From contig CM106586.1 of the NCBI GenBank assembly GCA_048013815.1, positions 9,362,001-9,426,000 of the forward strand: a stretch of 64,000 nt of DNA. Reading direction: 5' to 3'. Shown piece by piece: positions 47,457-57,666 of this stretch. The notes beneath the pieces were generated by a model that saw only the letters and a list, made by a program, of their open reading frames with translations, searched no databases and was not told where the DNA came from. The stretch is from Setoptus koraiensis. Its lineage: Eukaryota; Arthropoda. The translations under genes were made by a program, and so were the position numbers. The stretch's first letter is position 1, and every line of letters starts with the position of its first letter.

Positions 47457-49388
47457 ATGAGAGCCACACTGAGAGCGGCCCGTCAGCCGAACCACCACGA
47501 GCCCAAGGGCAAAATAATCAACAAGTTGGCGCTCGTTCTGCTGTCAATCGTCATACTGGAGCTCGTGTTAATTGGTGATCAAGTTCAGCCGGTGAAGGCC
47601 ATCAAGAAGAAGATATTCCTGAAGAAACTGAAAAAGATGCTGCCCCTGCTGGCGCTCATCAAGCCCAAGAAGAAGATCATCCTGTTGCCGGTGAGTTTCC
47701 AACAATTTCGTATCCGTATATATAAATAATATCCGCCATTCATATGGATATTATATAGCTGCCATTGAATCAATGGTATTGGTAGCTCGAACAGAGGCTG
47801 TGTCGTAACTCTTTCTCTCGCTTCTCTCGCCCGTCCATTCGATCGCCCATTCGATCGCCCACTCGATCGCCCATTCGTTCGCAGATCCCCATTCCGATGC
47901 AAATGATGAAACAGAGCCACTTTGGCGGGTAAGTCCACTCAATTTCATTCACCTGTCGCGTGCCCAATCCGCTAATTGCCTAGCCGATAATTACTGCTGT
48001 GATTGCATGCCAACACTAACTTAACCGCTTGATTGCTTGCTTGCTTGACCGCCTGTCCGCTTGTTCGCCTGCCCGCCGTCGATCACGACGCAATCAAACT
48101 TTGCTTTGGTGCCCAAAAATAAACAAACAAACAACCGAAAAACCAACAAAACAACCGACAAAACAACCGACAAAACAACCAACAAAACAACCGACAAACC
48201 AACCGGCGACCAACCAAAAACACGGTGAACGAATAACGGTACGCGAATGTCGTGATTGTGCCGATTGCGCCAAACGTACGTGCACGTTTATTGGTTTATT
48301 GTGCGCTATGAAATTGTAGCCGGTACCCGACGGGTCCGTCGCTCATAATGCCCATGGGCCAAATGGACCTGAGCCAGCAGCAACCGCTCAAACCGCCCAC
48401 TAACAACGCGTATGACATGGGCTCGTCTAGCGCGCCCATGATGATGGGTAGCGTGTATCCAGAGGGCGGAGGCGGCAACGTCGGGTCGTCGGGCAACACG
48501 GGCCTCGATAGCGGCGTGCTGTCGTTGCCCCCTGCCGGCTCCACAATGCAAATGGTTGCGCCACCCACCACCATGACTATGACCATAACCGCTGGCGGTA
48601 GCTCCGAGGTCAGCTCTGCGCCGCCGTCTTTACCCACTTCCGGTGTGGGCATGATGGTGCCAGCGGCGGCGCCCGGGCCTTCGTCGCCGTTATTATTATC
48701 GCACTATCACAACAACAACAACAACAACAATGGGCCGTCGTCGGGCAATTTGCTGTCGTATCAGGCCGCGTCGGCTTCAGTGGCCCACGGCGATCCGTCC
48801 GGCGAGCTGTATTACTCTTCTCCGTACGGCTCCGGCGGCGGCGCCAGCCATAAAAATAACGCCAACAACATGCCAAACATAGCGCAATTGCAAAGCAAAA
48901 TTCAGACCAACAACAATCACGCCAGGTTGCGCTCACCTGTGCATTATGGTCAGCAGCAGCAGCAGCAGAATCACAACAGGCACCGGCAGCCGTCTTACGA
49001 CATTTCCGGTCAGCAGCAGCATCACCAGCAGCAACAGCAGCAGATGTCGATGCACGAGATAGAGATGGAGTTTTCGCCCTCGGCGCCCATACAACAGCAG
49101 CATCACCAGCAGCCCCTCAAACAGCAACAGATGATTCCCTTTTATCCCAGCGATTCCGAGCCGTCGCAATCCGCCTACAACTCGGTGGTTCATTTGCCGG
49201 TGTTGCACAACCACAACTACTATTCTGGCAAGCTAAACAACCAGCCCCAAACGAACAACAACAACAACCCAGAGCAACTGCAACAGCTGAGAGAGATCGC
49301 AGAGCCGAGCAAGTCGTCACTTCCGGTGCAGGCGCAACCCATCAAGTCGGTGGCGCACGCCAAAGTGACGTCGGCCGGCGGCTACTGA
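47457..49388 (+). CDS. Secreted or membrane Met/Gly/Gln-rich protein, long isoform
   Basis: Three exons by phase and splice consensus: 47457-47690 (ends CCG|GTGAGT), a 44-base exon 47885-47928 (after GCAG, ends CGG|GTAAGT), and 48320-49388 (after TTGTAG). Joined length is 448 residues. Exon 1 encodes a basic N-terminus, a hydrophobic segment (LALVLLSIVILELVLIG), then a Lys-rich module (KKKIFLKKLKKMLPLLALIK) and IILLP; exon 2 adds IPIPMQMMKQSHFGG. Lys-rich/IPIP modules like this are familiar from uncharacterised arthropod secreted proteins, but I cannot name the family. The last exon is rich in Gln, Asn, Ser, Gly and His, starts MPMGQMDLSQQQ and ends GGY. The ATG at 47457 puts the hydrophobic segment near the N-terminus; an in-frame ATG at 47235 would add 74 polar residues. 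A second last exon lies at 50352. Confidence 0.72.
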
Positions 49389-50351
49389 GCGCCGTCTACT
49401 GGTCGCCATCTACTGGTCGCCATCTGAACTCGCACTAGCTAGCCAAACAAACAAACAAACAAACAACAAATTCATGTAAATAGATAAAATACAAATTAAA
49501 CTACCACCCGCCAAACGAGCGCTACTTGCACACGCTTGTTAGTCGACAATCGAGCTTTCGTTTGGCCCCGCTCGGGGCCCCACGACGCCCCGTAACGCGC
49601 GAACAGTTGGTGGTGTCACTGCATAATATAACTATAATTATTACAACTATAATCGCCATAATCACTATCGCAACTATCGCAACTATCGCAACTATTCGCA
49701 AGTGTCATATTCGCCGAGAGAAACAACCGCCGAAATCAAGCGCTTTCCAAGCTCTGAGCCGTCTCTGTTTGGGCGCCATTGTGCCGAGACAAACTCCAAT
49801 GACGAGACTCTGGCGATAAGAGGATATTAGAGCGGATCGCCCAACTAGACAACTAAACGACTAAACGACCAAACGACCAAACAACTAGACAATTAAATAA
49901 CTAAATAACTAAGAATATGACTAGAGAATACTACTGAAAATTAGCACAAACTGCTCGCATTGTGTGACTCGCTTTAACCCAAAACAATTGCTTGTTCCTG
50001 CTGCGCTGGCCACCGCAAAATACCAATATAATTACCGTCTTACCGCATATGTGTGGACATAATCCTAATCTATCCCTCCTCGTTTGATCCTTGTTTCCCC
50101 TTGTGCCCGCTGAACAATTGTTGCACCACCGACGTTGTTGCCACTTCCTGTTGTTAACATGTGATAACGCGTGGCCTCAATGAACACAACCGCTGTTAAT
50201 TGACCATTAATCGTCATCATTTTATCATTCACACGCAAAACAACATCCCACGACTTGACACAACAAACAAACAAACATACGAACGAACCCAATGCCTCTC
50301 TAATGAACTAATCATTAATTAACTCACTCACCTGTAACGACAACCTGTTAG
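49389..50351. other. Between the two candidate last exons
   Basis: Probable 3' UTR of the long isoform, with CAAA repeats at 49446-49466, and intron sequence for the short one. It contains acta/ctaaa repeats near 49845-49910. No further exon was found; the region ends in a TAG acceptor at 50349-50351. Confidence 0.5.
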
Positions 50352-50469
50352 CATGGACATGGGCATGGGTCTAGGTGGCATGGGCATGGGCATGGACTCC
50401 ATGGGTGGCTATGACATGCCGATGGGAGGCATGCAAAACATGGGCACGTACGACATGAGTGGCTACTGA
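50352..50469 (+). CDS. Alternative last exon: Met/Gly repeat tail
   Basis: This exon follows an acceptor (aacctgttag) and reads in the phase left by the 44-base exon at 47885-47928. It gives MDMGMGLGGMGMGMDSMGGY, then DMPMGGMQNMGTYDMSGY and TGA. Joined to exons 1 and 2 it makes a 131-residue short isoform. Like the long last exon it begins with a MxMG motif and ends in GY. The tail is almost purely Met, Gly, Asp and Tyr. A use as a fourth exon after 48320-49388 is unlikely because that exon ends in a stop and I see no internal donor that clearly fits. RNA evidence is absent. Confidence 0.6.
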
Positions 50470-51811
50470 TACAACTGCAATTAGTTAGTTATATGTTATA
50501 ATTAGCTAGTAATTAGTTAATTATTAGTTAATTACGTCACGTGTCGCGTTATTATGTGGCGTCATTGTTATCGTCGATATGGAATGAATAAGTGATTGCA
50601 CAACGATGAGACACAAAGTTTGTGTCTTGTATGTGTGTTTTGCCCATTATCATTATTACTATTATCGTTATTATTTTTATTTGGCAATTATCGAGCCCTC
50701 TTGCGGCCATCATCTACTACTAGTAACTACTACTGACCAATTAACTAATTTGTCCCAAACCAACCGCAACAACAACAAACACAACCAACAAACACAACCA
50801 ACAACCAACAACAACAACAACAAACAACAATGGCTGCTGGCCTTTGTCAACAATGCATTGTCGCATGATTATTGCAAACAATAACATCGAATGACCAAAT
50901 GACCCTAAACGCCGCTAAACGCCGACCAGCAAACAGCAGCAATCATCGCAGCCGCCAATTTACAAGACAAGTCGCCATTAGGATTAGCCCCATTTCACTG
51001 GACACTTGCTGGTTGGCGCCTAACAAGCTGACAAGCGGCGGCCAGTTGCAATAATTGCATAATTGGAGATGTTTCAGCAGATAACAATGCGCCACGGCGA
51101 ATGTTTGCGTGAGGCAAGTGTCATCATTATAAAGTTGTTATGCCGACGAGCATAATAGCGATCACAATTATAATCGGACAAGCGCCGGTCAAGACACAGC
51201 GCCAACATGAACTGCGACACCGACTGGCAGCCGTAGTAATTTCTGCAAACATGACTCAAATAAATCTGAAATATCATAGACATCGCCCGCTGCCGCATGC
51301 TCGTCGTCACCACTGGCTCATCCGGCGAAAATCCGGCGAAAATCCGACAAAATCCGACAAAAATCCGGCGAATATCTGACGAATATTTGTGCCGTTGTGA
51401 TGTATGCCTTGAGATATCACGGATTGGATGCGGCGGCACAGGTATCATGGCCACTCGGCAGCCCCCGTCGGACACAACATGCGAACAACATGTTCATTAT
51501 CCCAAATGTTGACGCAACCAAATGTTTACAACTTGAGCACACCAAATATTCACAACCGTTCGCAGATTATCCAGTTATTTATCCAGTTAGCCGCTTGTTG
51601 TTGTGCCACTTTAATTAGCCACAAACAAACAGCCACAAGCAATCCCTCAAATGTTATACCATGTTACGCAAGCGCATTGTTATCGTCTATTATTATATCA
51701 TCGATTACTATTATCATATCATTGATTACATGTTGTAATTGTTGAATTACACACACACACACACAAACATTGTGCACTTTTACTGTCTCTGTCCGCTTGT
51801 CTCCTTGACTC

Positions 51812-51864
51812 AACTTGCCGGCCCAACAAGTTGACGGTGAGTCAACTTGTTGGGCCGGCAAGTT
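51812..51864. repeat. Inverted repeat, 24-bp perfect arms, 5-bp loop
   Basis: Arms 51812-51835 and 51841-51864 are exact complements around GGTGA; the arms include CTTGCCGGCCCAACAAGTTG. Confidence 0.92.
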
Positions 51865-52006
51865 TCGCTGGTGAGAGTGGTCTCAATCGACTCGAGAGTG
51901 TCGAGTGTTTTGTTTATTATTCACTACTTATTGGCATGCTCATCGTGCCACCGTGCAAACGTATTGTTGTGCAAACAGTGGCGAATTATTTACATATAAT
52001 ATTCGT

Positions 52007-52041
52007 AATATTATTATGTAATATCATTACATAATAATATT
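52007..52041. repeat. Inverted repeat, 16-bp perfect arms, 3-bp loop
   Basis: AATATTATTATGTAAT (52007-52022), ATC, and its exact complement (52026-52041). Confidence 0.9.
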
Positions 52042-52854
52042 CCGAAAGGCAAAACATTTGCAAATATTTGCCGTGCAGCCAGCCAGTGGCCGGCACAAAG
52101 TGCGCACTCCTGTTGCTGGCCACACAACCAAAACTTTTGGTTTAAAAGTGACTGCCGAGCGTCACCTCGGTCTCTCGATGTCCAGCGGCCGGTCAGACGG
52201 GCCGAGGCCGGGCACCGAGCGGCAACCGGTCGGGCGCACAGTGGCACTCGCCGGGCCGGCCGCTCACCGAATGTCTAGACAATGTGTCACGTTTGCGAGG
52301 GTGTTAAGCCGGCCTTCGAGTTAAGTGGCCGTTGGTTTTGTCATTTATAGCCGGTAAGCAATACTCGCTTGCCGTTGTTGGCGACGGTTGGCGTTGTTGG
52401 CGACGGTCAACAGCGCCGCCAACAACGGCCAGCGACAACAATGGGAAGCCATATTTGCACTTGTAATGGGTCGCTCTCTGAACTGTTTGTATATCATTTG
52501 TTTTGTGCCAACTGCAGGACAACAGCAGCAGCAGCAGCAACAACAATAAATAATGAGCAAGTGGATAATTCCTCGATCAACATTTGAACAATCAAATGCC
52601 AGCTTGATGAGATTTCGAGACTGGCGGCCAGGTGAGTTGGTGGCTGTTTGTGGTTGGGCACAACAACAATGTTTGTTCACGATTGGCTGCGATTGGCCAA
52701 GTGAAGCGCCAATCGTGATCAATAATCAATATTAACACAACGATATCTCAGAGATCTCACAAGAGACACAAACACACAATTTTGAACCCTCTCACGGGCT
52801 CCATTTGTGATTAACAAATTGCCAGCGAGTGTGCCAGCTTGCCAGCGCAAACAA

Positions 52855-52915
52855 GTTGGCCAAATTGAACAAGTTGGCCAAATTGAACAAGTCGGCCAAA
52901 TTGAACAAGTTGCTG
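52855..52915. repeat. 18-bp minisatellite (ttggccaaattgaacaag)
   Basis: Three near-perfect copies and part of a fourth. Confidence 0.85.
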
Positions 52916-52930
52916 GCCAACCTGATGGCC

Positions 52931-52982
52931 AGCTCAACAATATTGGTTGTCATTTCATCATGACAGCCAATATTGTTGAGCT
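52931..52982. repeat. Hairpin, 23-bp stem, 6-bp loop
   Basis: Arms 52931-52953 and 52960-52982 pair throughout, with one T/G position that is a wobble pair in RNA. The loop is TTCATC. Confidence 0.9.
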
Positions 52983-53162
52983 TGAGTGGCCGCTAATGTC
53001 GACTAATCGCCCGACAGCGGCTCAATGGGCTCGCCACTGCTCGTCTGTATGGCAGCTCGGCCAATTGCTCTCCGCGGCCAATTGCTGCCATATAGCACAT
53101 ACTTGCGCTTGATGCATACGCCGCTGGCATATGGGCAGGCCATTTATGCAAATTAGTGCGAC

Positions 53163-53205
53163 ATTGTCGACATTGCCGACATTGCCGACATTGCCGACAT
53201 TGTCG
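53163..53205. repeat. 9-bp minisatellite (attgccgac)
   Basis: About five copies of cattgccga/cattgtcga. Confidence 0.85.
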
Positions 53206-53611
53206 GGCTTCACGTTGATTGACGGAACGACAACAAACGCGACGGCACTATTTGCAGCATGCGGTTGATTTGCGCGTTTCATACTATCGACGTTATACTG
53301 TCGACGTGATACTATCGACGCGATGCTATCAAATAACCACAAACGTTACGTAATCACAAACAGGGATACCCGGCACGAAATAGACATGCTCGAGTCACAT
53401 GCAACCCATAACTGGCGCACATTTGACCTTGTGTTGATATTGTTGCGGATATTCCGTTATTATTATTATTTTATCTATTTATTAATTATTAATTTGACTG
53501 TCTGACTGTGTCGTTTGACTCGGCAATATATTACAATGTGTATATTACAGTGTGTGGGCCAACCAGTATATGTTGGCAATATCCGCTAATTGCGACGTAT
53601 CATATTGCACC

Positions 53612-53658
53612 ACTGGAACATGTGTACTTGTTGTTGCAACAAGTACACATGTTCCAGT
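53612..53658. repeat. Inverted repeat, 22-bp perfect arms, 3-bp loop
   Basis: ACTGGAACATGTGTACTTG plus TTG (53612-53633) is exactly complemented at 53637-53658 around TTG. Confidence 0.92.
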
Positions 53659-54165
53659 AATGTAGACGGTTTGATACGATCGACGATGAGTCATAACGAG
53701 CAAATAATTATTATGATAATTATCACGATCAACATTTGCATGCTGACAATCGCTGACTGACGATTGATCGCTCTAATTGATTGCCCTTGGGCGACATTTG
53801 GGATGCCCGCGCTCGGTAGCGTATGCGTGGGCGACGCGGCCGATGTCGGTGCCGGCAGATATTAATTTATTGATGATATTATTATACTGATGATATCATC
53901 TGATATGTGTCGTTCATTATCTGACTATATCATTTTTTATCTCACTCATCGGGGTGCACCTCCACTTGACTCAACAAATCTGCGCATCGTGCGTCATGGT
54001 GGCAGCAGTCGAGACAGCCAGTTTGCGTCAATTAGCCAATTGCGTTAATTGGTCCAGTTCATTCGCTGGGCGTCCATTGGTCAGTTGCAATTAGCTAGTT
54101 TCAACAAGCGACACCGAATTAAATATAACAGAACACAAATTGGTATCGGTGCTGGCGCAAAAATC

Positions 54166-55438
54166 ATGATCGACCATGAAAATCGAATGGACATCACGCT
54201 CGTGGGCAGCGGTTTTCTGGGTAAGGCCATCAAAAACAGATCATCTGTCGGATTTCGGTGTGTCGGTTCAGTCGATCGCCGGCGAGGATAATGCGAGACA
54301 GAAAAACTAGACCCTCTCTGCTGAAAAACTAAACCCTCTCTGCTGAAAAACTCACCCATCGCCCCCAAAACCAGGTTGCTACTACTTTGGTGCCTTTTGT
54401 CTGCTGAGGCAAGTCTGGCCGGAACGTCCCTTCGCCAAAATAAGGGGCTGCTCGTCGGGCGGGTCAGTTGAGTTCGATTCAGTCCATTACGCGATCAATT
54501 CCGGTCAATTGATCGCGATCAATCGATGACCAGCCAGCCAATTGATTAATCAAAATGTATTGTTATCGTTCATTGTTTTCATTGTCGACAGAATAATGGC
54601 CGCCAGTGCCGCCTCAAACCTGTCGCTGGTGACCATAGCGGCCTCGTTCGGACAGTTCACCGTGCGCGTGAAAAAACTAATGATGCGTCTGGGCGTGGGC
54701 CGCACCCTGACCGATCTGGTGCGGGTCATGATAGCGGAATTGTTGCCCGACAACGCTCATGAGCTCGCCAGCGGACGCATAGATATTAATTTGACAAGAT
54801 TTTGGGACTTCCAAAATGTGAAAGCTTGCCATTTTGAAACGAAGCAGACCCTCGTGGACGCGGTAGTCGCGGGCGCCTTCATACCATTTTGGTCGGGCAC
54901 AATAATACCGCCCGTGTACAAGGGTGTACGATATATAGACGGCGGCTGGGCCTTCCACCAGCCAACAGAGGGCGACAACGGCACCACTGTTGACAAGACA
55001 GACGACATTGCAGCACAGGGCGTCAGTTCGACCGGATGCGCTCGCGAAACAGGTGAGCTGAGGCTCATATTTTGTCCGTACAGTGGCGAAAATCTGGACG
55101 TTTGTCCGCCGGATCGCAGCAGCAGCTTCGCGGTTCCGTGGTTCGGTGTACGGATGAACTTAAATTGGAAAAATTTCGTGCGAATGTTCAATTCGTTCGT
55201 GCCGCGACACTCGAGCGTCTATGAGCAATACATTGTCGGGGGCCACAGCGACATGAAGCGTTGCCTATTGGACAATTGTCACAATTTATTGAGATGCAAA
55301 CAATGTCGCGAGCGGGACAGCACCGGCCCATTGGGCTGTCTGAGGTGCCTGCTGCTGGTGGAGAAAGTGGACAATTTGAGGCTGCCCGACGAGATATTGA
55401 ACGCTTATCACAGCGCGGCCCGCGCCAAGTCAGATTAG
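54166..55438 (+). CDS. Patatin-like phospholipase / acylglycerol lipase (PNPLA family)
   Basis: Exons 54166-54220, 54375-54462 and 54592-55438 join with correct phases into 329 residues. Introns are 154 and 129 bases with GT-AG ends. Patatin-like enzymes hydrolyse acyl esters of glycerolipids with a Ser-Asp dyad. Seen here: a glycine-rich oxyanion loop across the first junction (TLVGSGFLGCYYFGAF), nucleophile motif G43-C-S45-S-G47 ending exon 2, LLPDNAHELASGRIDINLTR, and the catalytic Asp164 in YIDGGW. FIPFWSGTIIPP and CPYSGENLDVCPP match the PNPLA1-5 group; the size is nearest PNPLA4-like members. The C-terminus carries two CxxC pairs (Cys283/286 and 297/300), resembling a zinc knuckle. ATG 54166 is the only sensible start in exon 1. 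A partial copy of the 3' end lies at 61890-62280. Confidence 0.88.
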
Positions 55439-55782
55439 GCCGACCGTCGGATTAGCCTAGCCGTATTTGTATCGCCAGAGAAAGTATTATCAAGTTGTAG
55501 TGCTGCAAACAGACTATCACAATTCGTCCATGTTCAGACGACTTAAATGATCGCAAAATATGCCCGCCGCTGACAACATTGAATGTGCCAAACTTTAGAC
55601 CGACTGTCATACTTACAAGACCAACAAGTGTATAAATTCATGAAAGTGCATGCATCCATCTACTGACTGTTCCCTGTGTCGCTCGATGTAAACAAAAATT
55701 TATAATGCACCATATTTACAAACCGATATTTAGAAAATTCACGATAAAACTATCGCACTTTAGATAAAACAAATATCAGATA

Positions 55783-57045
55783 GACACTGCAACGACGCCG
55801 AGATCGACACAACAGTCGACAGTGAGCCTAAAGTGTTCGAGCAACATTCGGCGGGAGGCCGACAATGTGAGTTGAAAGTAGTGCAAGTTAAAAGTCAAGG
55901 GTCCGAAATAGACTCTTGTGGAGTGAATCATCTATTGAAGGCATTTTCGCTAAAAATGTCGCTTTTAACTAAAAATATCTCTGGGCGATACGAGTCGTAA
56001 GCGATTTTGTCTTTCATGAAATTTGTCTAGGCAAACTAGTATAGTTAGAGAGAAAGCAGTGTATCAATAAATACTGAAATAAAGAAAAATCGACCAATCA
56101 ATATTGTTAGGCAGTATACAAATAATTAATAAAAAATCGACCCATCAGATTGATAAATTTTGATATTGAATGATGAACTCGATCCATTTTGTTAGCATCG
56201 CTGCCGTTGCAGTGATACTGGTTGTGAGCCATTGCTCCGTAGTGATGAGCGAGAAAAGCATTTTTCTGCCGCAGATAAAAGGGATGAATGAAGAAATTGA
56301 AATGTGGTTCAATGAAGAGGAAACCATTGTGTCACAAATCACTCATGCTCTCAAAAAAGATAGTGAAGCTCGGCTTCAGACCAAGAAACATCACTGGCCA
56401 AAACTAATGCTGGAATTGCTGCAAGTGGCTACCGGAGTTTCGCCATCGAGCGCAGTTGATAGAGCAAACGTGGCACGTATTATTGACGGCCTGAAACATA
56501 ACGATGAGTCGGTGCGACAAGAGCTTTTGGGAAATCTAGAAAAATTTTTGGCAACAAAATACAGCTCGAAAGATCAGAGCGGCGACCGAAAAAAAAATGT
56601 TTACATTACTGAAAAGGATAGATTGTGTGTACCGTTCAGGCCAAAAGTCAATGCGTATTTCGATTACAGAAAAGCTGTCAAAATACTGTTCGCCATAAAG
56701 CAGAGGGAACGAATCGATGATGAGGAATTCTTCAATCGTATCATTTATACAAATGAACCTATCGCGCTGCTATACCCAGTTACAATGTTATGTGCGATAT
56801 TTGATTATGATATAGTGTCCGAAGGAAAAAGGGACGGATCTGATCTATCTCTCAGGTTTGATTTCAATATGACAGGCAATAATAATCACAGTGAAGTTGA
56901 AGATTGGCCCTTCCCAAGCTTCGATGCCCAGCGTTGGGCTCAACTAATCTGATTCTGGCCTCACGATTGCGAGTGTCGTCCGATTAGATTGAATCAAATA
57001 CAGCGATAGTATATTGATATCGGCTGTCGGAAGAGCACAAGAGTG
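55783..57045 (+). repeat. Segmental duplication, unit A
   Basis: Starts at gacactgcaacgacgccgag and ends past gatatcggctg near 57045. It matches unit B (57667-58925) in upstream flank, gene and 3' flank. Confidence 0.85.
56173..56952 (+). CDS. Secreted protein of unknown family, copy A
   Basis: About 259 residues with an N-terminal signal peptide (MNSIHFVSIAAVAVILVVSH, ending near CSVVMS). The mature part is mixed helical and charged. It has two conserved cysteines, in DRLCVPFRP and MLCAIFDY, that could form one disulfide, and conserved blocks HWPKLML, DESVRQE, LATKYSS, DEEFF and the exact C-terminus DWPFPSFDAQRWAQLI. I do not recognise the family, and there is no obvious enzyme motif. I use the second of two adjacent ATGs (56170/56173) because it aligns with the start of copy B. 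The gene is intronless. Its paralog starts 1.87 kb downstream; by eye they share roughly 60-65% of residues. Confidence 0.8.
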   Translation: MNSIHFVSIAAVAVILVVSHCSVVMSEKSIFLPQIKGMNEEIEMWFNEEETIVSQITHALKKDSEARLQTKKHHWPKLMLELLQVATGVSPSSAVDRANVARIIDGLKHNDESVRQELLGNLEKFLATKYSSKDQSGDRKKNVYITEKDRLCVPFRPKVNAYFDYRKAVKILFAIKQRERIDDEEFFNRIIYTNEPIALLYPVTMLCAIFDYDIVSEGKRDGSDLSLRFDFNMTGNNNHSEVEDWPFPSFDAQRWAQLI

Positions 57046-57666
57046 ACTTGTCTAGCCGGCGACAAATTGATAGCGATTGTTTGTAATATCAACAAATTGA
57101 ATAAATCATCTATTTCCGTTAAGAGAGCTGTGTCATCATCATTCGTCGTTGTCGTTGTCATATCTATGTGTAGCGATAACGGCTGTAGAGACCTCAAAAT
57201 TTTAACGACTTTACGTCACCTAGCGCCAAAGTGTAAAGTGACTCAGGGGGAAGGGGCACAGAAAAATTTTCGGTGTTTGGTGCAGCATCTATTGATATCA
57301 AATTGGTGAAAATCGGAACAACTTTTTTGGTGATTGCCTTATTGCAACTGCTGGTCCTTCGAATTTACCCGTTGACTTGATCTGGAAATCGAATACAAAT
57401 TGGGAGGATGATGACACATTGGATTTTAGGTTTCCATCGAGACCGACGAGCTGGCTTTGAGCCGAAATCAAAGTGTTAGACATGTAGTGTTAGTCATCAT
57501 ATTGAGATTGATGAGATCTTATTTCGGAAGCCGTGGATTGGAAGTTTTGCCAACGGTTCCCGACAGTGCATCGATATAGTCGATACCAAATGCACTGAGT
57601 TAGTTCAAAATTAAAGTATTGCGATCAGCCTTTATTTAGAAATAGCTCGACAACAAATGTCATACA
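57046..57666. other. Spacer between the duplicated units
   Basis: No gene is supported. A plus-strand stretch at about 57304-57462 reads FFGDCLIATAGPSNLPVDLI and ends FRFPSRPTSWL before TGA. It has protein-like composition but no recognised family and no start, so it may be a fragment of a third gene. Confidence 0.4.

Larger units (their letters stand above)
50470..54165. other. Non-coding gap with hairpin cluster
   Basis: No gene is supported. Contains CAA repeats at 50767-50830, short tandem arrays (52855-52915, 53163-53205) and four strong inverted repeats, listed separately. AT-rich blocks lie near 53450-53480 and 53690-53740. Confidence 0.6.

Noticed and set aside
52931-52982. Calling the hairpin a microRNA gene
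   Set aside because: The 23-base stem with a 6-base loop is shorter than a usual precursor and there is no small-RNA evidence.
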